DNA of 64,000 bases from VAXT01 sp038040395 (GCA_038040395.1 JBBPIJ010000011.1:1-64000); one strand, 5' to 3'; numbered from the stretch's first letter, positions 49,601 through 59,494 are shown. Numbers and translations are program-made. Notes: generated from the letters alone by a model not told the origin.

Positions 49601-50810
49601 GGCCCGAAGGCTTGGGGCGCACCCCGAGCAGCGACTCGTCCAGCTCCCCGACGAGCCGGGCCCGATCGCCGCGACTGAGCGTCTCGACAAGAGCGCGCCG
49701 CACGAGATCACCCGCTTCGGCATCCGCAACGCCTTCTCCGAGACGCCGCAACGACCCCAGGCACGCTCCGCGCTCGCGTCCGCTCTCGCCGAGCAGCACG
49801 GCAGCGCGTAGCGCGGCTGCCCACGACCCGTCGCCTGCGCCGAGCAGCGCTTCGAGTGACGAGCGGAGCTGCTCGGCCCGAAACGGCGCGTCCTGGAAGA
49901 GCGAGAGCTCCCAGCGGTCGAGCGCCTCGCCGAGCTCACGATCTTCCTCGGCCGCGGAGAGCCGCTCGAGCATCGTTCGCGCGACACCCCCGCGAAAGAC
50001 GTCCAGCCGCGTCGCCTCGCCGGGAGGCTGGGTTGCCGCAATCGGAAGCATCGGCCGCACGCCGTAGGGTCGCCAGTCGAGCCGCTCGAAGAGGACAGGC
50101 CCCGCCGCGATGGCACCCGAGGTGGCCAGTCGAAGCGCGGTCACCGCATCCGCGATCTCGCCTGGCGCATCCGGCGGCTCTGAGCCCGCGGCCGAGAGCG
50201 GGCGCTCGAGCTCGAGCACGCACATCCGGTCGGTCTCCCGGCCGAAGCTGTCCGGGACGAGCTTGGCCGCGTCGGGCCAGTGCGCGCCGAGCTCGCCTTC
50301 GGCGGCATGTCGTACGCGCAGGCCCTCGCCCAGCTCGACGATGCCCCCCGCTTCGAGACCGACGAGCGGAGCCACCGCCGCATAGGCGCGCTCTTCGCCG
50401 AACAGCGACTGCTCGAGCCCCCGATAGGCGCGGTCAAATGCGTCGTCGTCCCAATCGAAGCCGCCGCACGCCTCGGCGACGTCGCCGAGGAGCGGCAGGA
50501 GGACCGTCCGGAAGAGCGCATGTTCGGCCCGCGCTCCCGCATGAGCCCGGGCGTAGATCGCAGCCGCGGGCTCGCGTCCCAGCGCCTCCAGGGCGATCGT
50601 CGTGTCGCCGAGCCCGAGCAGGCGGCCCCCGCGAGCGTCGACGAACGAGCGGACGAGCGGGCGGTATTCGTAGAGCGTCGGCCGGTCTCGCGAGCCGTGT
50701 TCCTCGAACACGAACTGGATGTCGGCTCCGTCCTTGATCTCGCGGCCGAAGAACGCGAACGATCCCAGGCAGAAGCCGCGCAGGGCGGAGTGGAGCTGCG
50801 GAGCGCGCAC
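49575..50810 (-). CDS. Hypothetical protein
   Basis: 411 residues from GTG 50810, the first start after the Nei stop. The N-terminal region (LHSALRGFCLGSFAFFGREI) and the middle (FGREIKDGADIQFVFEEHGS, LYEYRPLVRSFVDARG) look like a soluble alpha/beta protein. The C-terminal half is helical and acidic. I do not recognise the family. It follows the DNA glycosylase gene by eight bases, so co-expression with repair is likely. Confidence 0.65.
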   Translation of the reverse strand: MRAPQLHSALRGFCLGSFAFFGREIKDGADIQFVFEEHGSRDRPTLYEYRPLVRSFVDARGGRLLGLGDTTIALEALGREPAAAIYARAHAGARAEHALFRTVLLPLLGDVAEACGGFDWDDDAFDRAYRGLEQSLFGEERAYAAVAPLVGLEAGGIVELGEGLRVRHAAEGELGAHWPDAAKLVPDSFGRETDRMCVLELERPLSAAGSEPPDAPGEIADAVTALRLATSGAIAAGPVLFERLDWRPYGVRPMLPIAATQPPGEATRLDVFRGGVARTMLERLSAAEEDRELGEALDRWELSLFQDAPFRAEQLRSSLEALLGAGDGSWAAALRAAVLLGESGRERGACLGSLRRLGEGVADAEAGDLVRRALVETLSRGDRARLVGELDESLLGVRPKPSGRVAHAVAS

Positions 50811-50818
50811 GCCCCTGC

Positions 50819-51574
50819 TTACAAGGCGCCCGCCGGCTCTCCTGCCTGGCATGCGGGGCACCAGTACGCGATGCGATTCGCTTCGCCCTGGCCGCGCGAC
50901 TCGATCGGCGTGCCACAGCGTGGGCAGGGACGCCCCGCCTTTCTGTAGACGGCTCGCACCTTGAGGCCTGAGTCGAGCGACCCGCGCATTAGCCTGGCCG
51001 CCTCACCGAGCGTCGTACGGAGCTCCTCGTCCTGTAGATCGCTCAGGAAGCGCCACGGGGAAATGAGGGCGCGCCAGAGGGCCTCCGCTCGCCAGAGGTT
51101 GCCTATGCCCGCGACGAGGCGCTGGTCGAGGAGAGCGTCGCCGATTGCTGTCCGCTGGTCGGTTGCACGCAGCTTGGCGAGCATCCCGTCGAGGTCGGGC
51201 GGGTCAGCGAGGATGTCCGGGCCGAGACTGCGGACGTGCCGCTCGTCGAGCTCGAGCACCGGCCCGTTCCATAGCACCGCCTCGTTCTTCGCGCCGCGGA
51301 GCACGAGCCAGGGCGTGCCCTGGCGCGCCCCGTTTCTCTCCAGGAGCTGCCAGCGACCGCGCATGCGGAGATGGCTGCGGAGGACGAGCCCGCCCTCGAA
51401 ACGCAGCAGCAGGTTCTTTCCAACGGCCTCGACCCGAACGAGCCGCTTGCCGTCGAGACGTTCGGCGACCCCGGTCACCCGCGCGCGCGGATGCGGCGTC
51501 TCCACCTCGACCCGCTCGCCGACCAACGGTTGCAGGCTGCGAGCAGCGCGATGAAGTGCGTCGCCTTCGGGCAT
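50819..51574 (-). CDS. nei: Endonuclease VIII/Fpg-family DNA glycosylase
   Basis: 251 residues. Starts MPEGDALHRAARSL: Pro2 nucleophile and Glu3 are the Fpg/Nei catalytic pair, and PEGD is the Nei type. The helix-two-turn-helix has LVAGIGNLWRAEALWRALIS, and the C-terminal zinc finger is CPRCGTPIESRGQG plus CPAC. It excises oxidised bases and cuts the abasic site. Resembles actinobacterial Nei2 more than Fpg, but substrate preference cannot be read from sequence. Confidence 0.92.
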   Translation of the reverse strand: MPEGDALHRAARSLQPLVGERVEVETPHPRARVTGVAERLDGKRLVRVEAVGKNLLLRFEGGLVLRSHLRMRGRWQLLERNGARQGTPWLVLRGAKNEAVLWNGPVLELDERHVRSLGPDILADPPDLDGMLAKLRATDQRTAIGDALLDQRLVAGIGNLWRAEALWRALISPWRFLSDLQDEELRTTLGEAARLMRGSLDSGLKVRAVYRKAGRPCPRCGTPIESRGQGEANRIAYWCPACQAGEPAGAL

Positions 51575-51585
51575 GCTTCAAGCGT

Positions 51586-52008
51586 ATGCGCGTTCGCTGG
51601 AAAAGGGCACGGGCCGGCGCGATCGCGGCGGTCGCCTGGGGCCTGCTCGAGCCGATCGACCAGCGCTTGCTCCGGTGGGACTACTCGGACATCGCCGTGC
51701 TCGGCAAGGCGTTCACACGCGGCCCCGCCTGGCGGCCTCTGGGCTTTGCGCTCCACGTTGTGAACGGCGCTATCTTCGGGCTCGCGTACCACGAGATCGC
51801 GCGGCGCGTGCCTCGAGATCCGCGTCGGCTCGCCCTCGAGCTTGCTCTCCTCGAGCATCTCGCGCTCTTCCCGACCGGGTACTTCGTGGATCGCTACCAC
51901 CCGGCCCGCGGCGAGCCGGGAGTGGCGCGGATCTTCAGCCCTCGCGCGTTCGTTCAGGCGACCACGAGGCACACCATCTTCGGCGCCGTGCTGGGCCGAC
52001 TCGTCTAG
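51586..52008 (+). CDS. Membrane-associated hypothetical protein
   Basis: 140 residues from ATG 51586. Hydrophobic segments lie near 10-20, 50-70 and 80-100 (GAIAAVAWGLLEPIDQRLLR, GFALHVVNGAIFGLAYHEIA). Arg-rich ends and a RXP-rich loop suggest a small inner-membrane protein; similar proteins recur in Thermoleophilia in my recollection. Its stop codon is the first three bases of a long palindrome. Confidence 0.6.
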   Translation: MRVRWKRARAGAIAAVAWGLLEPIDQRLLRWDYSDIAVLGKAFTRGPAWRPLGFALHVVNGAIFGLAYHEIARRVPRDPRRLALELALLEHLALFPTGYFVDRYHPARGEPGVARIFSPRAFVQATTRHTIFGAVLGRLV

Positions 52009-52170
52009 GAGGGTTTGGCGGAATGTTGCTCGTCGCCGGGGCGCGTTGCTCGTTCCGAGGGCGCGGACGCAGGGAGCATCCAGGCTCGTAGCCTGGATGC
52101 GACTGAGGACCCGGCCTCGGGGCGAGCAGCGCGGCCCGGCGGCTCAGCCATATTTCGTCAAACCCTCCTA
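52006..52170. repeat. 165-bp near-perfect palindrome
   Basis: The ends TAGGAGGGTTTGGCG (52006-52020) and CGTCAAACCCTCCTA (52156-52170) pair 14 of 15. Inside, 52035-52060 pairs with 52115-52140 in 22 of 26 positions. At the centre GCATCCAGGCT/AGCCTGGATGC (52076-52086 and 52090-52100) is perfect with a 3-base loop. The whole folds as one long hairpin on either strand. It separates converging genes and may be a MITE-like element or a large bidirectional terminator. A second example is at 59491. Confidence 0.8.
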
Positions 52171-52173
52171 CTA

Positions 52174-55100
52174 CTAAGGCCGAAGCACGGCTCGTCGAGG
52201 CCCGGCGACGAATCCGGCCTCGAGGAGCAGGGGCATCAGGTCGGTCTCCCCCACCGGCTCGCTGTCGAAGCGCTCGACTGCAAGACGCTTCCCGCCGCGC
52301 GTCTTCACTCGCTCGACGAGCGCCCCCAGAGCGGGCCGCAGCCAGGCCTCGTCGGGCTCACGGAGCGAGACGATCGAGCGGCCGCCACGCTCCACGAAGA
52401 GCGCCGGCTCACCGCCGAGGAGGACAACCAGAGCGCCTGCGACCCGTGCCGCGCGGCCGCCGGCCCGCTTCGGCCAGGGCAGCTCGGCGCCATACGGCTG
52501 GGCCGGGTCGGCGGCGGCAATCACCAGAGGCTCCTGCTCCTCACCTTCTCTAGGCCTTAGCTCTCGAAGACGCTCGACCGCGCCGCCGAGCGCGAACTGG
52601 GCACCGCCGAGCCCCTCGACGAAGTAACCGCGCCGGCAGAGCCCGAGCGTCTCGAGCGCCTTCAACTCGCCGTAGACGGCGCTGTAACCACCGGGAATCC
52701 CTTCCGCACGCACGCCGTCCCGGGTGACGATCCCCTGGCGCTCGAGCAGGAGCTCGGCGAGTGCCCGACGGTCCGGCATCCCGAGGAAGAGACGGTCGGT
52801 GGGCGACCAGCGGCCCTGGGTCGCGGTGATGCCCGTCGAGCGCCGCCGCGAGAACCGTCTCGGGCGGCGTTCGGGCCGCGTGACGCCGTAGCGCCGGCCC
52901 GCGCGCAGCGGCGTCCAGGCGTCGTTCGTCACCTCGCCGGCCCAGACGAGGTCCCAGAGGGCCGGCAGCGCCTGCTCGGCCTCGAGCTCAGCCGCCGCGA
53001 GCAGGTCGAACCAGAACTGGGCTCCGCGCCCGAGCACTTCGCGAATCCGGTCGTGCACGTCTCCTTCCGGCGGCTCGGCCCCGGCGGGACGCCCCAGCGC
53101 GGGAGCGTCCTCGCGGAAGTAGACGGCGACCCGATCGAGGCCGGCGCCGACCCAGACGAGCTCGCCGCTCGCGCAGAGCTGGTCGAGCCAACCGGCTTGG
53201 TAGTTCGGAACCCGGCGCGGCAGCACCTCGGACTCCCAGAGTGAGGCCGGGAGCGGGAGCCCCTGGAGCGGGACAAGCGCCTCGCGAAGCGTCGCCCGTC
53301 GGTCGATCCCGTGCCAGCTCGGGAGGAAGCGGCCGAGGGTCGCCTGCTCGGCGGGCTCGACCTCCTTGCGCAGCGCCGCGAGCGAGGCACGACGTAGGCG
53401 ACGCAGGACGTCCGCATCGCACCACTCGCGCTGCGTCCCACCGGGGCGAAGCTCGCCGCGGACGATTCGCTCCTCCTTCTCGAGCGCCCGCAGCACGGGC
53501 TCGACGTCGATCCCGAAGTGGTCGTTCGCTTCGGCAGTCGTGAACGGCCCGCGCCCCTTCGCGAAGCGAGCGACGAGGCTCTGGAGCGAGTCCGCCCCGC
53601 CCTCGAGGAACGCTTCGGGCAGCCCTCCCGGAGGCATGGCGCCGAGCGCGTCCCGGTAACGGCCGGCGTCCTCTGCGGCAACGAGGCGCTCCTCGCCCGC
53701 GACGCGCAGGATGATTGCACGGCGCTCGTCGAGCAGCGGTTGCGCAAAGGCGGCGTCGAACTGACCGGGCCGCTGGTCTCCACGAAGCCGGAGGACGTCG
53801 TGCAGCTCGTCCGGGTTGCGCGGATCGCCACGCAGCTGCGCCTCGACCTCCTCGAGGGCGCCGGGGTCGATCAGGTCCCGCAGCTCCTCCTGGCCGAGCA
53901 GCTCCTTGAGCAAGTCGCGGTCGAGGGACAGCGCCTGGGCACGCCGCTCCGCAGGCGGCGTGTCGTCCTCGTACATGTAGTTCGCGACGTAGTCGAAGAG
54001 CAGCGAGGTGGAATAGGGCGAGGCTGTGGCCGTCTCGACGTCGACGAGGTCGAGCTGCCGCGTCTTCAGTCCCGACAGCAAACGCTTCAGGGCCGGGAGG
54101 TCGAACACGTCCTGGAGGCACTCGCGATAGGTCTCGAGGATTACCGGGAACGAGCCGTACTTGCGCGCGACCTGAAGGAGGCCCTGTGCCTTGAGCCGCT
54201 GCTGCCAGAGGGGCGTCCGCTCTCCCGGCCGGCGGCGTGGGATGAGCAGCGCGCGGCCGGCGTTCTCGCGGAAGCGCGAGCCGAAGAGAGCGCTTCCGCC
54301 GAGCTCGCCCATCACGAGCTCTTCGATCTCGTCCGGGTCGATGATCAGCTCCTCAGTGGGCGGAGTCGCGTCCGCGTCGGGAAGGTGGAGCGCGATGCCG
54401 TCGTCGGACCACAGCGACTGCACCTCGAGGCCGAGCGCGTCGCGGAGCCGGGCTCCGATCGCCATCGACCAGGGCGCATGCACACGGGCCCCGAACGGCG
54501 TCAGGATGCAGACGCGCCAGTCCCCGATCTCGTCGCGGAAGCGCTCGACGACGACGGTCCGGTCCGACGGGACGGCGCCGGTCGCAGCCTGCTGGTCGGT
54601 CAAGAAGGCCATGAGGTTCTGCGCCGCCTGCTCGTCCAGGGAGTGCTCTTCCGTCAGCCGCTTGATCGCCTTTGCCTCCGGCAACGCGGCGAGCTCGCGG
54701 GAGGCCTTGCCGATCGCCTCGCCGAGCTCGTACGGCCTGCCGGGCCCCTCGCCCTTCCAGAACGGGATCGCGCCCGGAACGCCTGGCGCAGGCGAGACGA
54801 GCACGCGGTCGCGCGTAATCTCCTCGATCCGCCAGGTGGAGGCGCCGAGCATGAACGTCTGGCCGGCGCGAGCCTCGTAGACCATCTCCTCGTCCAGCTC
54901 GCCGACGCGGCCGCCGCCGTTCACGAGGTGGACGCCGTAGAGACCGCGGTCGGGGATCGTCCCCGCGTTCGTGACCGCGAGCTGGCGCGCACCGCCGCGG
55001 CCGCGGATCACGCCGGCCGTGCGATCCCAGACGATCCTGGGTCGCAGCTCGGCGAACTCGTCCGACGGGTAGCGGCCGGCGAGCATGTCGAGGACGTTCT

Positions 55101-56415
55101 CGAGCTGGACGCGCGAGAGGTCGGCGAAGTTGTACGCGCCGCGGACCAGGTCGTGGAGCTCGTCGACCGAGATCTCCTCGTCGGCGCAGATCGCCACGAT
55201 CTGCTGCGCGAGCACGTCGAGTGGGTTCCGCGGAATGACTGTCTCCTCGATCGCGCCGGCCTGCATCCGCTCGGCGACGACCGCGGACTCGAGCAGGTCG
55301 GCTCGGAACTTCGGGAAGATTCGCCCGCGCGAGACGGCGCCGAGCTCGTGCCCCGCCCGGCCGACCCGTTGGAGACCGCGCGCGACCGACTTCGGCGACT
55401 CGACCTGGATGACGAGGTCGACGGCGCCCATGTCGATGCCGAGCTCGAGCGACGAGGTGGCCACGAGGCACGGGATCTCGCCGAGCTTCAGCAGCTCCTC
55501 GACCTCGAGCCGCTGCTCGCGCGCCAGCGACCCGTGGTGGGCGCGAGCGATCTCCTTGCGCGGCGCATCCGCCTCGGCTCCCTCGCTCGCCAGCTCGTTC
55601 AGGCGCAGCGCGAGCCGCTCGGCGAGGCGGCGGTTGTTCACGAAGACGATCGTCGAGCGGTGCTCCTCGACGAGCTTGAGGACCTCGGGGTAGATCGACG
55701 GCCAGATGGAAGTCGACTCGCCCGGTTCGCGCATGTCCTCGAGGGGAACGACGACTTTCAGGTCGAGCTCCTTCGCGCGGCCCGCGTCGACGAGCTCGAT
55801 CGGCTTTCCGCCCGCGACGAACCGGCCGATCTCCTCCATCGGGCGCTGGGTCGCAGACAACCCGATGCGCTGAACGGGCTTCTCGGTGAGGCGGTCGAGC
55901 CGCTCGACGGAGAGCGCGAGGTGCGCGCCCCGCTTCGTCCCGGCCACGGCGTGCACCTCGTCGAGGATCAACGTCTCGACGCTCTTCAGCATCTCGCGCC
56001 CGCGAGACGTGAGCAGCAGGTAAAGCGACTCGGGAGTCGTGATCAGGATGTCCGGGTGCTCCCGGAGCATCGCCGCGCGGTCCCGCTGCGGCGTGTCTCC
56101 GGTGCGAACCGCCACGCGGAGCTTCGAGTCGAGCCCTGCTAGCGGCCCGCGCAGGTTGCGCTCGATGTCGTAGTTCAGCGCCTTCAGCGGCGAGACGTAG
56201 AGGAGGCGGAGGCCCTTCCCCGGTGCGCGGGTCAGCCGGTCGATCCCGTAGAGGAAGGCGGCCAGCGTCTTCCCTGAGCCGGTGGGAGCCTGGATCAGCG
56301 TGTCCTTCCCGCTTGCAATCGCCGGCCAGCCGAGCTCCTGCGCTGGCGTCGGCCCCTCGAAGGCCCCCTCGAACCAGCCGCGCGTCTCGGGCGAAAAGAC
56401 GGACAGCGCCTCCAC
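52174..56415 (-). CDS. lhr: Lhr-family large DEAD-box helicase
   Basis: 1413 residues. Superfamily 2 helicase: Walker A APTGSGKT (43-50), motif II DEVH (152-155), motif VI region QRVGRAGHELGAVSRGRIFP. The Lhr winged helix and beta-barrel parts follow, then a very long C-terminal extension with extra winged-helix domains, as in full-length Lhr of actinobacteria. It unwinds 3'-tailed DNA and RNA:DNA hybrids and is tied to mitomycin-type damage response in mycobacteria. The gene stops four bases from the palindrome at 52170. Confidence 0.93.
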   Translation of the reverse strand: MEALSVFSPETRGWFEGAFEGPTPAQELGWPAIASGKDTLIQAPTGSGKTLAAFLYGIDRLTRAPGKGLRLLYVSPLKALNYDIERNLRGPLAGLDSKLRVAVRTGDTPQRDRAAMLREHPDILITTPESLYLLLTSRGREMLKSVETLILDEVHAVAGTKRGAHLALSVERLDRLTEKPVQRIGLSATQRPMEEIGRFVAGGKPIELVDAGRAKELDLKVVVPLEDMREPGESTSIWPSIYPEVLKLVEEHRSTIVFVNNRRLAERLALRLNELASEGAEADAPRKEIARAHHGSLAREQRLEVEELLKLGEIPCLVATSSLELGIDMGAVDLVIQVESPKSVARGLQRVGRAGHELGAVSRGRIFPKFRADLLESAVVAERMQAGAIEETVIPRNPLDVLAQQIVAICADEEISVDELHDLVRGAYNFADLSRVQLENVLDMLAGRYPSDEFAELRPRIVWDRTAGVIRGRGGARQLAVTNAGTIPDRGLYGVHLVNGGGRVGELDEEMVYEARAGQTFMLGASTWRIEEITRDRVLVSPAPGVPGAIPFWKGEGPGRPYELGEAIGKASRELAALPEAKAIKRLTEEHSLDEQAAQNLMAFLTDQQAATGAVPSDRTVVVERFRDEIGDWRVCILTPFGARVHAPWSMAIGARLRDALGLEVQSLWSDDGIALHLPDADATPPTEELIIDPDEIEELVMGELGGSALFGSRFRENAGRALLIPRRRPGERTPLWQQRLKAQGLLQVARKYGSFPVILETYRECLQDVFDLPALKRLLSGLKTRQLDLVDVETATASPYSTSLLFDYVANYMYEDDTPPAERRAQALSLDRDLLKELLGQEELRDLIDPGALEEVEAQLRGDPRNPDELHDVLRLRGDQRPGQFDAAFAQPLLDERRAIILRVAGEERLVAAEDAGRYRDALGAMPPGGLPEAFLEGGADSLQSLVARFAKGRGPFTTAEANDHFGIDVEPVLRALEKEERIVRGELRPGGTQREWCDADVLRRLRRASLAALRKEVEPAEQATLGRFLPSWHGIDRRATLREALVPLQGLPLPASLWESEVLPRRVPNYQAGWLDQLCASGELVWVGAGLDRVAVYFREDAPALGRPAGAEPPEGDVHDRIREVLGRGAQFWFDLLAAAELEAEQALPALWDLVWAGEVTNDAWTPLRAGRRYGVTRPERRPRRFSRRRSTGITATQGRWSPTDRLFLGMPDRRALAELLLERQGIVTRDGVRAEGIPGGYSAVYGELKALETLGLCRRGYFVEGLGGAQFALGGAVERLRELRPREGEEQEPLVIAAADPAQPYGAELPWPKRAGGRAARVAGALVVLLGGEPALFVERGGRSIVSLREPDEAWLRPALGALVERVKTRGGKRLAVERFDSEPVGETDLMPLLLEAGFVAGPRRAVLRP

Positions 56416-56460
56416 GGCGTCAGCCTACCGGCCGGCGCGCCATCGAACAAGTGTTCGGCT

Positions 56461-58425
56461 TCAGCGCCAGCGGACGGTGACGATCTCGACCGCCTCGGAG
56501 ATCCCCTTCAGCTCGACCGAGCGCTCTTCCGACCAGACGGCGCCGGCCGCGTCGGCCGTGTCGCGGCTGGCGACGATCTCCCCCGCGCCGGCCAACGCGG
56601 CGATGCGCGCTGCCTCGTGGACGCCTTTCCCGCGATAGCCCCTGCCGGCCGGCGTAGCCTCGCTGGCGTGCACGCCGATACGCACCGACGGCGCGAAGCC
56701 GTGTGCCCTGCGGTGCTCAGCGAGCGCTCGCTGGACCGACCTCGCACACTCGACCGCCGCAACCGGCTCTGGAAACGCGACGAAGAAGCCGTCGCCCGCG
56801 TGGTCGACCTCCTCACCGAGGTGCTCGGCAAAGAGCGCCCGCAGAGTCCGGTCGTGCCAGTCGCTCAGGTCATGCCACGCCTCGTCGCCGACCGCCTCCA
56901 GGAGCGCAGTGGAGCCGCATACGTCGGTAAACAGGAAGGTCCTGGCCAGGCGCACCTCCTCGGCGCCCCCGAGGTCGGCGAGGAGTCCCGCCGTGTGCCG
57001 CGTATCCGGCAGCGCTCCCAGCCGCGTAAAAGTGGACTGCGCAGCCTGCAGCTCGAGCTCCGCCGCCTCCTCGTCCCCTCCCGCACGGTAGGCCGCGGCA
57101 AGCAGGACGCGCGCCCGTGCCACCTCGTAGGGGGCGTCGACTTCTTGCCACAGGCGGCAGCCGCGACGGAGGTGCTCCGCCGCAGCACCCTCCTCCCCCG
57201 TAGCGAGCTCGAGTGCTCCTCGAGCGACGAGCGCGCTCGCCTGAAGAGCTGGAGAGCCAACCTGGTGCGCGGTCGCGTCGAGCTCCTCCACGCCTGTGCG
57301 AGCGGCGTCGTGGTCAGCCGCCGCCAAGCTGATCTCGACCCGAGCGGGGAGCAAGCTCGCGCGCTCCAGACGACCCATCGACTCGTCGCCGAGGGCGCGT
57401 TCGATCGACTTGACTGCCGCCTGCACCTGCCCCTGCGCCAGCTTCAGAAGCGCCTGACCCGGTTGAGGATCCCAGCCATGCTCGTGCGCCTCGCGAAACG
57501 CCTCCTCAGCACGTGCTAAGTCGCCGAGCCGGAGCCGGATCTCGCCGATCTCCGCCAACGCCTCCGCTACCTGGACTTTGAGGCCGAACGTGAGAAAGTC
57601 GTCGCGGGCGACCGTTGCCTCCTGCTCCGCCGCGGCCCACTGCCCGCGCAGCCGAAGCACTTGGGCACGGTGGACGCGACAGTCGGCCGCTCGCCCTCCC
57701 GGCAGCTGGGTGCGGGCACACCATTGATCGAAGTGCTCCGTCCATTCCGCGGCGCGTTGAAAGTCGGCAAGGTCCCGACAGGCACAGATCGTGTTGCAGT
57801 AGATGACGCCGGCTGCGCCGGGCCTGAGCTCGCCTGAGATCGCCGCCGCGCTCGCCTCCTCGATCTGCGCCCAGCCCTCGTCGACCTTCCCTGTCTCGAG
57901 AAGCACATAGCCCTGCCAGTGGAGGGCGAGGGTTTCGAGGTCCCGGTCACCGAACCGGCGGCCCAGTTCGACAGCTCGCCGGGTGTCCCGTAGGGCACCC
58001 TCGAGATCGCCGTGCGCCGAGGCAGCTCGCGATTGCCGATAGGCAAGGTAGCCGTGTTCGCAGCACTCAGCCTCGTCTGCCAGTAGCCGCTCGGCCCGCC
58101 TCAACCAGCCTGCCGCCACGGATCCAGCGCCGCGGAGGCCGAAGTCCCTGAACAGCTCGAGCCCGAGCCGTGCTGCGCTCCTTCGGTCGCCTGCGTCGAG
58201 ATAGGCGGCATAGGCCCGCTCGCGCGCGCTGATACACCGCTCCGTCGGCCCCGCCCACGAGGCCGCCTCGGCGAGGAGCTCGAGATCCTCCGGCGAGAGG
58301 TCGCCTGAGGCATCCGCGGACGTCAGGAGGTCGTACGCCTCGCGCCAGGACCGGCGCGCAACCGCTTCGCGCGCCTGCGCGAGCGGATCGTCGATCGTCT
58401 GCTGCCGAACCATGGTTCTCACCAT
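56461..58425 (-). CDS. TPR protein with C-terminal class III cyclase domain
   Basis: 654 residues. The first 470 residues are helical TPR-like repeats. The cyclase homology domain is at the C-terminus (about 485-654): ARTFLFTDVCGSTALLEAVG and VDHAGDGFFVAFPEPVAAVE keep both metal aspartates, then RIGVHASEATPAGRGYRGKG. Order is reversed relative to the giant cyclases at 29832 and 33161 and it has no ATPase module. Start ATG 58425; ATG 58413 is also possible. Inputs unknown. Confidence 0.85.
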   Translation of the reverse strand: MVRTMVRQQTIDDPLAQAREAVARRSWREAYDLLTSADASGDLSPEDLELLAEAASWAGPTERCISARERAYAAYLDAGDRRSAARLGLELFRDFGLRGAGSVAAGWLRRAERLLADEAECCEHGYLAYRQSRAASAHGDLEGALRDTRRAVELGRRFGDRDLETLALHWQGYVLLETGKVDEGWAQIEEASAAAISGELRPGAAGVIYCNTICACRDLADFQRAAEWTEHFDQWCARTQLPGGRAADCRVHRAQVLRLRGQWAAAEQEATVARDDFLTFGLKVQVAEALAEIGEIRLRLGDLARAEEAFREAHEHGWDPQPGQALLKLAQGQVQAAVKSIERALGDESMGRLERASLLPARVEISLAAADHDAARTGVEELDATAHQVGSPALQASALVARGALELATGEEGAAAEHLRRGCRLWQEVDAPYEVARARVLLAAAYRAGGDEEAAELELQAAQSTFTRLGALPDTRHTAGLLADLGGAEEVRLARTFLFTDVCGSTALLEAVGDEAWHDLSDWHDRTLRALFAEHLGEEVDHAGDGFFVAFPEPVAAVECARSVQRALAEHRRAHGFAPSVRIGVHASEATPAGRGYRGKGVHEAARIAALAGAGEIVASRDTADAAGAVWSEERSVELKGISEAVEIVTVRWR

Positions 58426-58442
58426 TGTGCGACAGCGAGCTA

Positions 58443-58907
58443 CTACACCGCGAGTCTCGAGCGCAGTGCCGACACGTCGGCGCGGAACGCTTCCTCTTCG
58501 ATCGGCGGCGGCGAGTCCTCCGGGAACGGGAACGGCCAGCCGGGCTTGGGGTCATCTGCATACCGAGGCACGAGGTGCGTGTGCAGGTGCGGGAGCGAGT
58601 TGCCGAGCAGGTCGTAGTTCATCTTCACCGGCTTCAGATGCTCCTCGAGGGCCTTCGCCACGCGCAACACCTCGTGCCAGTACGCCGAAGCCTCCTCCTG
58701 GTCGAGCTCCGTCGGCTCAGCAACATGCCGGCCGCGCCAGGTGACAATCGTGTACCCCCGCTGCACAGCGGCCTTCTGGAGATATGCATCCGAGACCTCT
58801 CCGGCGAAGATGCGGGCACCGTACTCGGTCTCGTCCGGCCGGCCCTGAGCACACATCGGGCAGCCCTCGCCGCGTCGCAGCTCGTAGAACGAGTCCGGCC
58901 ACTCCAC
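58443..58907 (-). CDS. HIT family protein
   Basis: 154 residues. GEGCPMCAQGRPDETEYGAR at the N-terminus, and the catalytic triad HLHTHLVPR with H107, H109 and H111. HIT proteins hydrolyse or transfer nucleotides at alpha-phosphates. Divergent from another HIT-like gene with only 17 bases between starts, so both probably share a promoter region. Confidence 0.9.
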   Translation of the reverse strand: MEWPDSFYELRRGEGCPMCAQGRPDETEYGARIFAGEVSDAYLQKAAVQRGYTIVTWRGRHVAEPTELDQEEASAYWHEVLRVAKALEEHLKPVKMNYDLLGNSLPHLHTHLVPRYADDPKPGWPFPFPEDSPPPIEEEAFRADVSALRSRLAV

Positions 58908-58924
58908 GGCGTTAGCATCGCACC

Positions 58925-59494
58925 ATGCCGGAGACTCCGGAGGAGCTGTATGCGCGCGTAGCCGACGCTCTGCGCATGCCGCCGGTCTGGGAGTGGGAGA
59001 CGTTCCCGTTCGACGGCGAGATGACGCCGCGGACTCTTCAGCCGCCGGTCGAGCGGGAACAGCCGCGCTTCGGCGAGGGTGGTGTCGACTGCAGACGCTG
59101 CCAGGCCACGGACGACGAGTACATCTGGACGAGCGAGCGCTGGCGCCTGCACGCGCTCGAGGAGCCGACGGGTCTTCCGGTCGTCGTCCTCCTAGAGCCC
59201 CGGGAGCACTACGGGGAGCCGGGCGACCTCCCCGACGAGCTCGCGGCCGAGCTCGGCGTGCTGCTGGCTCGCATCGAGCGGGCGATCCGCTCGATCGGCG
59301 AGATCGGTCGCGTGCACGTCTGTCGCTGGGGCGACGGGGGCGAGCATCTCCACTGGTGGTTCATGGCCCGCCCGGCCAGACTTCCGCAGCTGATCGGCAG
59401 CTTCGCCGCGATCTGGGACGACATCCTGCCGCCGACTCCTGAGGCGCTCTGGCGCTCGAACCTCGATGCCGTCGTGGCCGCCCTCGAGCGTTAG
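58925..59494 (+). CDS. HIT-like protein
   Basis: 189 residues. A C-rich segment (CRRCQATDDEYIWTSERWRL) and RVHVCRWGDGGEHLHWWFMA resemble a HIT fold, but only two histidines remain of the HxHxH triad (EHLHWWF). It may bind rather than hydrolyse nucleotides, or use another residue. Its stop lies inside the left arm of a long palindrome. Confidence 0.6.
   Translation: MPETPEELYARVADALRMPPVWEWETFPFDGEMTPRTLQPPVEREQPRFGEGGVDCRRCQATDDEYIWTSERWRLHALEEPTGLPVVVLLEPREHYGEPGDLPDELAAELGVLLARIERAIRSIGEIGRVHVCRWGDGGEHLHWWFMARPARLPQLIGSFAAIWDDILPPTPEALWRSNLDAVVAALER

Noticed and set aside
53518..56142. 874-codon open frame on the plus strand opposite lhr
   Set aside because: High-GC antisense shadow of Lhr; it shows no domain and the opposite strand has clear helicase motifs.
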